DNA of 55,527 nucleotides from JAVJPJ01 sp040217295 (GTDB lineage Bacteria; Pseudomonadota; Alphaproteobacteria; Rhodobacterales; Rhodobacteraceae). How positions within the stretch are numbered: position 1 is the stretch's first letter; every line of letters begins with the position of its first letter. Positions 42,827-50,868 of this stretch are shown piece after piece. The stretch covers positions 1-55,527 of the forward strand of contig CAYWTM010000005.1 of assembly GCA_964460185.1 (NCBI GenBank), in the 5' to 3' direction. Below the pieces are notes generated by a model. The model searched no databases, had not been told where the DNA came from, and saw only the letters and a list, made by a program, of their open reading frames with translations. The translations under genes were made by a program, and so were the position numbers.

Positions 42827-43708
42827 CTACTGCGGCACATCCGCCGGTGCAGAACGCAATTTTGCCTCGCGCATCAGGGTATAAAGCCCGGTGGCGATCA
42901 CCACGCTGACCCCAAGCAATGTCATCAGGTCCAGGGTCTCGCCGAACACGAACATCGCGATGACAAAGGCAAAGACCAGACGCGTGTAGCGAAAGGGCGT
43001 GACCACCGCGATGTCGCCGACCCGCATCGCCGCGGTGATCGAGAAATAGGCCGCCATACCCATCAGGATCGACGCCAGAACGAGGGCGGATGTGGCCGCG
43101 TCGGGCATGACGAAGCCACCGGTGAACGTCATCACGGCAAGGCCCGCCACGCCCACCGAGGCAAAGCTGTAGCTGGCCAACAGGGTGGTGGGCACGGTCT
43201 TGGGCACCGGCCGCGTGGCCAGGTCGCGCAAGCTCAGGCCAATGGTGGCCGCGGCGGCCACCAAGATGAACGGATCGAAATCCTGCCCGCCGGGTCGCAG
43301 GATGATCAAGACGCCGATCAGCCCGACGATGATCGCGGTCCATCTCCGCCAGCCCACCTGTTCCCCCAGAAACAGCGCGGCCCCGAGCGTCACCAGTAGC
43401 GGCGTGGCCTGGATCACCGCCGAAAGCGTCGACAGGGGGATCAGGGACAGCGCCAGGATGAAGCTGACCGTCGCCAAGATCTCGGCCACGTTTCGCAGCA
43501 TCACGGGGCGCATCAGCAAAACGGGCGACACCCAGCGGTGGCCCTGAAACCGCGCCCAGATGGCGAACAAGACGGCCCCCCCCAAGCCGAACATGACCAA
43601 GAACTGCCCGAACGGAACTTCTCGGGTGGAAAAGATGATCAACATGTCGGTCAGCGCAAATGTCAGCATGGCGAGCGTCATCCAGGCCATACCCTTGAGA
43701 TTGTCCAC
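42827..43708 (-). CDS. EamA-family transporter
   Basis: The 293-residue protein is a ten-helix DMT-superfamily permease made of two EamA halves (GMAWMTLAMLTFALTDMLII and FILVAAAATIGLSLRDLATR regions). The GTG at 43708 with AAAAGGAA upstream gives the usual short N-terminus; ATG at 43774 would add 22 basic residues. Substrate unknown. It lies downstream of the Fur-family gene on the same strand, with 120 nt between them. Confidence 0.85.
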   Translation of the reverse strand: MDNLKGMAWMTLAMLTFALTDMLIIFSTREVPFGQFLVMFGLGGAVLFAIWARFQGHRWVSPVLLMRPVMLRNVAEILATVSFILALSLIPLSTLSAVIQATPLLVTLGAALFLGEQVGWRRWTAIIVGLIGVLIILRPGGQDFDPFILVAAAATIGLSLRDLATRPVPKTVPTTLLASYSFASVGVAGLAVMTFTGGFVMPDAATSALVLASILMGMAAYFSITAAMRVGDIAVVTPFRYTRLVFAFVIAMFVFGETLDLMTLLGVSVVIATGLYTLMREAKLRSAPADVPQ

Positions 43709-43828
43709 TTGCGCATTCCTTTTGAGGGTCGGGATTCTGGCGTAACGCGCGGCGCTCCGAAGGGAAAGAGACATGTACGTGCCGTTACCGGCGGACGCGC
43801 GCGCATCCGCATGGTCACGGCGGTGGCG

Positions 43829-44248
43829 TCACCGCTTCTTGAGGGGCACCCCGTAAAGCTCCAGCTTGTGCCCCTTGAGGGCATAGCCAAGCTTTTCCGC
43901 GATCTTTTCCTGCAGCGCCTCGATGTCGGGATCGACGAATTCGATCACCGCGCCCGAATTCATGTCGATCAGGTGATCGTGGTGGTCGCGTTCGGCGTCT
44001 TCGTAGCGCGCGCGGCCGTCTCCGAATTCCAGTCGGTCGATGATGCCCGATTCCTCGAACAGCTTGACCGTGCGGTAGACGGTGGCGATGGAAATGCGCG
44101 GGTCGCGGGCGGATGCGCGGGCATAAAGCTCTTCCACATCGGGGTGATCATCTGCCTCTTCCAGAACCTGCGCGATGACACGCCGCTGGTCTGTCATGCG
44201 CAGGCCCTTGGCCTCGCAGCGGCCCTCGATTGTATCGTTCATCGCCAC
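43829..44248 (-). CDS. fur: Fur-family metal regulator (Fur/Mur)
   Basis: The 139-residue protein has the Fur winged helix (LRMTDQRRVIAQVLEEADDH, ARDPRISIATVYRTVKLFEE) and the dimerisation domain with metal ligands DHHDHLIDMNSGAVIEF. The CxxC pairs of the structural zinc site are absent, as is usual for the alphaproteobacterial Fur/Mur branch, where the metal is often manganese. I therefore cannot say whether it senses iron or manganese. The start could also be the Met two codons later. Confidence 0.9.
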   Translation of the reverse strand: MAMNDTIEGRCEAKGLRMTDQRRVIAQVLEEADDHPDVEELYARASARDPRISIATVYRTVKLFEESGIIDRLEFGDGRARYEDAERDHHDHLIDMNSGAVIEFVDPDIEALQEKIAEKLGYALKGHKLELYGVPLKKR

Positions 44249-44452
44249 GATCCCTCAGTCGGTCGCGCGGAGTTCTAGGGGATTTTGTCACGCGGGAAAA
44301 CCCCGCGCGACCGCTTTTGGCTGCGTTCCATCCGAGTGATGGACGCGCGTGTCACCCTCTCGAGCGTGAGGGTGAACGGTGAAAAAATGCAGACGCGATA
44401 TTGACTTGCCCTATTGCATGGGCGAGCGAGGGCGAACGCGAGGGATGCACGG

Positions 44453-45349
44453 ATGGCCCAGAAAGATCGGATTGATGCGTTCGGGGCAACGGCACTGACG
44501 GGCTTTGCGCTGCTACTGGCTTTCAATCAGGTTGTCGTCAAAGTTGTGAACGAGGGTCTGCAACCGGTGTTTTTTGCCGCGCTGCGATCCATGGGGGCGG
44601 CCCTGTGCATCTACATGTGGATGCGGTTTCGCGGCCTCGAGATCTCCATTCAGCCCGGGACACTATTGCCCGGCCTGTTGATCGGATCGTTGTTTGCGGT
44701 CGAGTTCCTGTTGTTGTTCCTGGCGCTGGATCTGACGACTGTGACCCGCACCTCGGTGATTTTCTACACGATGCCTGTCTGGTTGGCGCTTGGGGCGCAT
44801 GTGCTGATCCCCGGTGAACGCATTACGGCCACAAAGGGCGCGGGGCTGGCCTTGGCCTTTGCAGGGGTGGTGATCGCCATTGTGCTGCGCGGCGGGGATG
44901 CGGGGGAGGCGTCGCTTTTGGGCGATCTGCTGGCTTTGGGTGGAGCGTTTGCCTGGGCCGGGATCGCGTTGTGCGCCCGGGCCACGTCGCTGAGGACCGT
45001 CCGGCCCGAGGTACAGTTGTTATGGCAATTGTCGATTTCCGCCCCGATCCTTCTGGGGTTGTCTTTTTTCTTCGGTCCGCTGTTGCGCGATCCGCAAGCC
45101 ATCCATTGGGCCGGTCTTGGCTTTCAGATCCTGATCGTGGCCGCGGCGGGGTTCTTGCTCTGGCTGTGGTTGCTTTCGATCTATCCGGCAGCATCGGTTG
45201 CAGCGTTCAGTTTTCTGACCCCGGTTTTCGGTGTCTCGCTCGGCTGGTTGCTACTTGATGAGCGGTTAAGCTGGCCGATAGCCTTGGCGCTGGTGCTGGT
45301 TGTGGCGGGCCTGATGCTGATCAACCGCGCTGCACGCCCGGCAATGTAG
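44453..45349 (+). CDS. EamA-family transporter
   Basis: The 298-residue protein is a second DMT permease of two EamA repeats, divergent from the Fur-family gene. Its first half has LLLAFNQVVVKVVNEGLQPV and FYTMPVWLALGAHVLIPGER. The second has LSIYPAASVAAFSFLTPVFG and DERLSWPIALALVLVVAGLM. The start at 44453 follows GGGATGCACGG with only a weak ribosome binding site. Substrate unknown. The 204-nt spacer to the Fur-family gene could hold operators, but I see no clear Fur box. Confidence 0.88.
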   Translation: MAQKDRIDAFGATALTGFALLLAFNQVVVKVVNEGLQPVFFAALRSMGAALCIYMWMRFRGLEISIQPGTLLPGLLIGSLFAVEFLLLFLALDLTTVTRTSVIFYTMPVWLALGAHVLIPGERITATKGAGLALAFAGVVIAIVLRGGDAGEASLLGDLLALGGAFAWAGIALCARATSLRTVRPEVQLLWQLSISAPILLGLSFFFGPLLRDPQAIHWAGLGFQILIVAAAGFLLWLWLLSIYPAASVAAFSFLTPVFGVSLGWLLLDERLSWPIALALVLVVAGLMLINRAARPAM

Positions 45350-45356
45350 CAACGTA

Positions 45357-46799
45357 TCAGGTCCCGCAAAACGTCTGGTGCACCTGCTGGCCTTCGGTGG
45401 GCGCCTCTTCCAGATCGGCAAATGCGGCATCGGCTTGGAACGGCGCTGCAAGGGCTGCATTGAGGCGGTGGAAGGGGGCCAGGTCGCCCTGGACGGCGGC
45501 CGTGATCGCCTCTTCCATGCGGTGGTTGCGCGGGATGCGTGCGGGATTGACGGCCTGCATTGCGGCGATGCGGTCCGCATCCGTGCGGGCCTCGCGCGCC
45601 AGGCGGGCCTGCCACGGGCCGAGCCACGCATCAAAGGCGGTCGGGTCGATGAATTCGTTGCGCGCGGCCTCGGGCGAGGGGCCCGACAGGGTGCGAAAGA
45701 CGCGGGTGAAATCGGCGGCATTCTGCGCCATGCGGTCCAGCAGGTCAAAGGCCAGCGCCGCGTCGCCCTCGTCGCTGGTCGCAAGGCCCAGTTTCGCGCG
45801 CAAAACATCATGCCAGGCCGCATCAAAGCGATCCGAGAACCCGTTCACGGCGACGGTGAATTCCTCGATCGCGGCGTCGCGGTCGGGCATCAGCGGCAAC
45901 AGGGCCGTGGCCAGCTGCGCGATGTTCCAGACCGCGATCTGGGGCTGGTTGGCATAGGCATAGCGCCCGAACTGGTCGATGGAAGAAAATACCGTATCGG
46001 GATGATAGGCATCCATGAACGCGCAGGGACCATAATCGATCGTCTCGCCTGAAATGGTCATGTTGTCGGTGTTCATCACGCCGTGGATGAACCCGACACC
46101 CATCCATTTCGCGATCAGATCGGCCTGCGCCGCGATGACCGCGTCCAGCAGGGCGGCGGGGCCTTCGGCGCCGGGATAGTGGCGCGCGATGGCGTGATCG
46201 GTCAGCACCCCGAGGGCCTCGATATCCTTGCGGGCCGCGAAGTACTGAAAGGTGCCCACGCGAATATGCGACGCGGCCACGCGGGTGAACACCGCGCCGG
46301 GCATGCGCCCCTCGCGCAGCACGATATCGCCGGTGCTGACGGCGGCCAGCGCGCGCGTGGTGGGGATGCCAAGGGCGGCCATCGCCTCGGACATGACGTA
46401 TTCGCGCAGAACCGGGCCAAGCCATGCCCGCCCGTCGCCCATGCGGGAATACGGCGTGCGGCCCGCGCCTTTGAGCTGGATGTCGAAGCGCGCGCCGTCA
46501 GGGGCCACGACCTCCCCCAGCATCACGGCGCGGCCGTCGCCCAGTTGCGGCACCCAGCCGCCGAACTGGTGCCCGGCATAGACCTGGGCCAGTGGCTCGG
46601 CCCCGTCGGGCAGGGCGTTTCCGGCAAAGATACCGGCGATCTCGGCCTTATCCTCGGGCAGCGTGATCCCCAGGCGCGCGGCGAGAGGTCCGTTCAGTGC
46701 GATCAGGCCCGGGTTCGGGGCTGCCTCGGGCGGTTGCCTGGTAAAGAACCGGTCAGGCAGGCGGGCATAGCTGTTGTCGAAGGGAAAACGGGCGGTCAT
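45357..46799 (-). CDS. selO: Protein adenylyltransferase SelO
   Basis: SelO is a pseudokinase-fold enzyme that transfers AMP from ATP to Ser, Thr and Tyr residues of target proteins and is linked to redox stress. The 480-residue protein shows the family run FDNSYARLP, VYAGHQFGGWVPQLGDGRA, KGAGRTPYSRMGDGRAWLGP and LREYVMSEAMAALGIPTTRA, then MNTDNMTISGETIDYGPCAF. The C-terminal Cys of many family members is present as QTFCGT. The start at 46799 fits the N-terminus FPFDNSYARL. Confidence 0.93.
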   Translation of the reverse strand: MTARFPFDNSYARLPDRFFTRQPPEAAPNPGLIALNGPLAARLGITLPEDKAEIAGIFAGNALPDGAEPLAQVYAGHQFGGWVPQLGDGRAVMLGEVVAPDGARFDIQLKGAGRTPYSRMGDGRAWLGPVLREYVMSEAMAALGIPTTRALAAVSTGDIVLREGRMPGAVFTRVAASHIRVGTFQYFAARKDIEALGVLTDHAIARHYPGAEGPAALLDAVIAAQADLIAKWMGVGFIHGVMNTDNMTISGETIDYGPCAFMDAYHPDTVFSSIDQFGRYAYANQPQIAVWNIAQLATALLPLMPDRDAAIEEFTVAVNGFSDRFDAAWHDVLRAKLGLATSDEGDAALAFDLLDRMAQNAADFTRVFRTLSGPSPEAARNEFIDPTAFDAWLGPWQARLAREARTDADRIAAMQAVNPARIPRNHRMEEAITAAVQGDLAPFHRLNAALAAPFQADAAFADLEEAPTEGQQVHQTFCGT

Positions 46800-46853
46800 G
46801 GAGGCGGTCCTTTCCGTGCGACAGATAAGGTCGAATGCGAGGGGTTGAAGAGG

Positions 46854-47792
46854 CTAGAGCCGCGCCAGCCGCCCGGTCAACAGATCGAAGAAGCCTTCGG
46901 CATCCACCTTGTTGATGAAGGTCGCGTTGGCCGGGCGGTCGGTCACGCGCCACCAGTCGGCGACGGTCATGCCCCGGGTGAGGGAGGATTGGGTTTCGAT
47001 CTCGACATTGATGTGGCGGCCGGAAAACAGGGTGGGCCGGATCAGGAAGGCGGTGACACACGGGTCATGCAGCGGTGCACCGGCACTGCCGTATTTTTCC
47101 TTGTCGAACCGTTCGAAGAAATCGGTCCATTCCGCGACCATGCGCCCGACCTCGGTGCCCAGATCACGGAACGCGGCCACACGGGCCGAGGTCGTCAGCG
47201 CATTATGGGTCACATCCAGCGGCATCACGGTCAGGGGAATGCCGGATCCAAAAACGATTTCAGCGGCTTCCGGATCGACGTAAATGTTGAATTCGGCGGC
47301 TGGCGTGATGTTTCCGACCTCGAAATAGGCGCCGCCCATCAGCACGATTTCCTGCACGCGGCCCACGATGTCGGGGGCCTGCACGAAGGCGGTGGCGATA
47401 TTTGTGAGGGGTCCAAGCGGGCACAGCGTGACCGTTCCCGGCGGTTGCGTGCGCAAGGTATCGACGATGAAATCGACCGCGTGCATGTCCTGGAGCGGCA
47501 TGGTGGGTTCCGGCAGGACCGGGCCATCCAGACCGGTCTTGCCGTGCACATGTTCCGCCGTCACCAGGGCATGTTTCAGCGGGCGGTCGCAGCCGGCAAA
47601 GACCTTCATGTCTGCACGCCCGGCCAGTTCGCACACGATGCGTGCGTTTCTTGCCGTCAACGCGAGTGGCACATTGCCCGCAACGGCAGTGATGCCCAGA
47701 ACGTCGATTTCCTCGGGGCTGGCCAGCGCCAGCAGGATCGCGACGGCATCATCCTGGCCCGGGTCCGTATCTATGATGATCTTGCGGCTCAT
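46854..47792 (-). CDS. Inosine/uridine-preferring nucleoside hydrolase
   Basis: The 312-residue protein hydrolyses the N-glycosidic bond of nucleosides in salvage. The calcium-binding Asp cluster DTDPGQDDAVAILLALA is at the N-terminus, and AVAGNVPL, LCPLGPLTNIATAF and a C-terminal HDPCVTAFLI (His and Asp at the active site) follow. Substrate preference is unknown. The 143-nt spacer to gltA holds the gltA terminator and repeat copy E. Confidence 0.92.
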   Translation of the reverse strand: MSRKIIIDTDPGQDDAVAILLALASPEEIDVLGITAVAGNVPLALTARNARIVCELAGRADMKVFAGCDRPLKHALVTAEHVHGKTGLDGPVLPEPTMPLQDMHAVDFIVDTLRTQPPGTVTLCPLGPLTNIATAFVQAPDIVGRVQEIVLMGGAYFEVGNITPAAEFNIYVDPEAAEIVFGSGIPLTVMPLDVTHNALTTSARVAAFRDLGTEVGRMVAEWTDFFERFDKEKYGSAGAPLHDPCVTAFLIRPTLFSGRHINVEIETQSSLTRGMTVADWWRVTDRPANATFINKVDAEGFFDLLTGRLARL

Positions 47793-47846
47793 GGGCTGCC
47801 CTGTTCTTGCGCCGATACAGCATTGACCGCGTGTCGGGAGACTTCA

Positions 47847-47881
47847 ATGCCTCCGGCGGGGATATTTTTGAAACAGAGAAG
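47847..47881 (+). repeat. Intergenic repeat element, copy E
   Basis: The spacer between gltA and the nucleoside hydrolase gene (both minus) contains ATGCCTCCGGCGGGGATATT, then TTTGAAACAGAGAAG. It shares the GCCTCCGGCGG lead with copy F and the AAACAGAGAAG tail with copy D. Its direction is opposite to the two genes, so it is the exception to the co-directional pattern. Confidence 0.6.
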
Positions 47882-47890
47882 CAATGACGC

Positions 47891-47915
47891 AAAAGGCCGC
47901 CCGGTGGGGGCGGCC
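47891..47915 (-). terminator. Terminator of gltA
   Basis: An 8-bp stem GGCCGCCC (47895-47902) pairs with GGGCGGCC (47908-47915). On the minus strand it is followed by TTTT (AAAA at 47891-47894). It lies 21 nt beyond the gltA stop. Confidence 0.8.
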
Positions 47916-47935
47916 CTGGCGCGAGGAGGGGTGGT

Positions 47936-49231
47936 TCAACGGTCTTCGATTTCCACGTAATCGCGCAACGTCTCGCCCGTGTAGAGCTGGCGCGGGCGGC
48001 CGATCTTGAGGGCGGGATCGGTCAGCTGTTCTTGCCATTGGCTGACCCAGCCCACGGTGCGTGACAGCGCGAAGATGGGGGTGAACATCGACGTCGGGAA
48101 GCCCATCGCCTCGAGGATGATGCCCGAGTAGAAATCCACGTTCGGGAACAGCTTTTTCTCGGTGAAATAGGGATCTTCGAGGGCCTGTTTTTCCAGCGCC
48201 TTGGCGACCTGTAGCTTGGGGTTGTTATCGATACCCAACAGGTCCAGCACCTCGTCGGCGGATTTCTTCATCACCTTGGCGCGCGGATCGAAGTTCTTGT
48301 AGACCCGGTGGCCAAAGCCCATCAGGCGGAACGGATCGTTCTTGTCCTTGGCGCGCGCGATGTATTCCGGGATGCGGTCGACGGTGCCGATTTCCTCCAG
48401 CATCTCGAGGCAGGCCTGGTTGGCGCCGCCATGGGCGGGGCCCCAGAGGCACGCGATGCCGGCCGCGATGCAGGCAAACGCGTTCGCGCCCGATGACGAG
48501 GCCAGACGCACGGTCGAGGTCGAGGCATTCTGCTCGTGATCCGCGTGCAAGGTAAAGATCCGGTCCATCGCCCGGGAGAGGATGGGATTGACCACGTATT
48601 CCTCGGCGGGAACGGCAAAACACATGCGCAGGAAGTTGGCGGCGTAGTCCAGATCGTTGCGCGGATACACGAAGGGTTGGCCGATGGTGTATTTATAGGC
48701 CCAGGCCGCGATGGTGGGCATCTTGGCGATCAGGCGGTGGGATGCGATCTCGCGCTGGCGCAAGTCGGTGATATCGGTGGAGTCGTGATAGAAGGCCGAC
48801 ATCGCGCCGACCACGCCCACCATGACCGCCATCGGATGGGCATCGCGGCGGAACCCGCGGAAGAAATTGCCCATCTGTTCATGGATCATCGTGTGATGGG
48901 TGATCGTGGTCTCGAATTTTTCAAGCTCGGCCGCCGAGGGCAGTTCGCCGTAAAGCAGCAGGTAGCACACTTCGAGGTAATGGGATTTCTCGGCCAGCTG
49001 GTCGATGGGGTAGCCGCGGTGCAGCAGTTCGCCCTTGTCGCCATCGATGAAGGTGATCGAGCTTTCGCATGACGAGGTCGAGGTGAACCCGGGATCATGT
49101 GTGAAGACGCCGGCCTGACCGTAGAGCTTGGTGATATCCAGCACATCGGGGCCGGCAGTGGGTGAGTGGATCGGCAACTCGTAAGTCTGTCCGTCAACGG
49201 TCAGTGTCGCGGTCTTGGTCGGTGTTGCCAT
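47936..49231 (-). CDS. gltA: Citrate synthase
   Basis: Citrate synthase makes citrate from oxaloacetate and acetyl-CoA. The 431-residue protein has RGYPIDQLAEKSHYLEVCYL, LHADHEQNASTSTVRLASSS with active-site His, GPAHGGANQACLEML, FGHRVYKNFDPRA, and a C-terminal ending VEIEDR. It is of the long proteobacterial hexameric type. The start at 49231 is preceded by AAGGGGA; upstream codons to 49399 are unrelated. It follows gltX on the same strand, with 112 nt between. Confidence 0.97.
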   Translation of the reverse strand: MATPTKTATLTVDGQTYELPIHSPTAGPDVLDITKLYGQAGVFTHDPGFTSTSSCESSITFIDGDKGELLHRGYPIDQLAEKSHYLEVCYLLLYGELPSAAELEKFETTITHHTMIHEQMGNFFRGFRRDAHPMAVMVGVVGAMSAFYHDSTDITDLRQREIASHRLIAKMPTIAAWAYKYTIGQPFVYPRNDLDYAANFLRMCFAVPAEEYVVNPILSRAMDRIFTLHADHEQNASTSTVRLASSSGANAFACIAAGIACLWGPAHGGANQACLEMLEEIGTVDRIPEYIARAKDKNDPFRLMGFGHRVYKNFDPRAKVMKKSADEVLDLLGIDNNPKLQVAKALEKQALEDPYFTEKKLFPNVDFYSGIILEAMGFPTSMFTPIFALSRTVGWVSQWQEQLTDPALKIGRPRQLYTGETLRDYVEIEDR

Positions 49232-49343
49232 GGTGGTCCCCTTCTCCAACGTGGTCTGGCGAGGTGCGGGATCGCAACGCTCGCGGCATGGATCGGGGCT
49301 TGTCCGCAGGCGGGGCCCCGTTGTCTTGGGCAGCCCCCCGCCA

Positions 49344-50759
49344 TCAGGCGTCGCGGGAGGCGGCGTCCGCCAGGCGGGCAATGGTTTCATCCCGGCCAAT
49401 GACGAGCATCATATCGAAAACGCTCGGGGTTACGCTGCGTCCTGCCAATGCCGCCCTGAGCGGGGCGGCGAGCTTTCCGAACTTGGTTCCATGGGCCTCG
49501 GCCACATGGCTCAGCGTCGCCTCTAACGTGTCACGCGTCCAGCTATCATTCTGCAACTGCGTAGTCAATTCAAACAGTATACCACGGGATACCGCATCGA
49601 GCGCCGCGGCGGCCTTCTCGTCCGGTTCAATTGGGCGGGACGCCAATACAAACTGGGCTTTCTCCAAAAGATCAGGCAGGGATTTCGCGCGATCCTTGAG
49701 ACAATACATCGCTGATTTCAAACTGGATTGCTGCGTGTGCGAAAGCTGCGATGCGCCTGCGGCATCCAGATATCTGGCGATCTCTGCCACGAGATCTGCA
49801 TCGTCCATTCGCGCGATGTGCCAACCTGCGACATTTTCCAGTTTCTTCAGGTCAAGACGGGCGGGCGATTTGCCGATACCGCCCAGGTCGAACCAGTCGC
49901 GCGCCTGCGCATCGGTGAACAATTCGTCATCGCCGTGTGACCAGCCAAGCCGCGCCAGGTAGTTGCGCATTGCGGCCGGCGGATAGCCCATTGCGGCATA
50001 GTCCATCACCCCAAGCGCGCCGTGGCGTTTTGACAGTTTCTTGCCGTCCGGGCCGTGGATCAGCGGGATATGGGCCCAGACCGGTTCCGCCCATCCCATA
50101 GCATGATAGATCTGCGCCTGTCGTGCCGCGTTGTTGAGGTGGTCATCGCCCCGGATCACATGGGTCACGCCCATGTCGTGATCATCCACCACGACGGCGA
50201 GCATATAGGTGGGCGTGCCATCGGAGCGCAGCAGCACCATGTCATCCAGCTGTGCGTTCTGAAACGTGACCGTTCCCTGCACCGCATCCGCGATCACAGT
50301 GGCGCCATCGCGCGGCGCCTTTAGGCGCAGCACATAAGGCAGGTCGGGGTGGTTCGTCTGTGGCGCATCGCGCCACGGGCTGAGAAACAGGGTCGAGCGG
50401 CCTTCGGCCTTGGCCGCCTCGCGGAAGGCCTGGATTTCGTCTTGCGTGGAAAAGCATTTATACGCCGTGCCCTGGGCCAGCATCGCATGGGCCACCTCGG
50501 CGTGGCGGTCGGCGCGGTCGAACTGGCTGATGGCGTCGCCATCCCAGTCGAGGCCAAGCCAGGTCAGACCGTCCAGAATGGCCTGTGTCGCCTCGGGGGT
50601 GGAGCGGGCGCGGTCGGTATCTTCGATCCGAAGCAGGAATTTTCCGCCACGCCCGCGCGCGTACAACCAGTTGAACAGCGCTGTCCGTGCGCCGCCGATA
50701 TGCAGGTAGCCCGTGGGCGAGGGGGCAAAGCGGGTGACGATCTGAGTGCTGTCGACCAT
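49344..50759 (-). CDS. gltX: Glutamyl-tRNA synthetase
   Basis: GluRS charges tRNA-Glu (and often tRNA-Gln in alphaproteobacteria, followed by transamidation). The 471-residue class Ib enzyme has the HIGH region TRFAPSPTGYLHIGGARTAL, LRIEDTDR, VIRGDDHLNN and the KMSKS-like KKLSKRHGAL. The start at 50759 begins just before this conserved N-terminus; the upstream extension to 50864 is basic and unrelated. It is divergent from comEC. Confidence 0.96.
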   Translation of the reverse strand: MVDSTQIVTRFAPSPTGYLHIGGARTALFNWLYARGRGGKFLLRIEDTDRARSTPEATQAILDGLTWLGLDWDGDAISQFDRADRHAEVAHAMLAQGTAYKCFSTQDEIQAFREAAKAEGRSTLFLSPWRDAPQTNHPDLPYVLRLKAPRDGATVIADAVQGTVTFQNAQLDDMVLLRSDGTPTYMLAVVVDDHDMGVTHVIRGDDHLNNAARQAQIYHAMGWAEPVWAHIPLIHGPDGKKLSKRHGALGVMDYAAMGYPPAAMRNYLARLGWSHGDDELFTDAQARDWFDLGGIGKSPARLDLKKLENVAGWHIARMDDADLVAEIARYLDAAGASQLSHTQQSSLKSAMYCLKDRAKSLPDLLEKAQFVLASRPIEPDEKAAAALDAVSRGILFELTTQLQNDSWTRDTLEATLSHVAEAHGTKFGKLAAPLRAALAGRSVTPSVFDMMLVIGRDETIARLADAASRDA

Positions 50760-50868
50760 GTGATCCCTTCCGCGCCATGTTTGCGGCTGGCGCGTGTTAA
50801 CTGGTTGGAAACCTTGTCTGGGCAAGACTGGTGTCCGTTTATGGGACAGGGAAGGGACTGACAAGCAG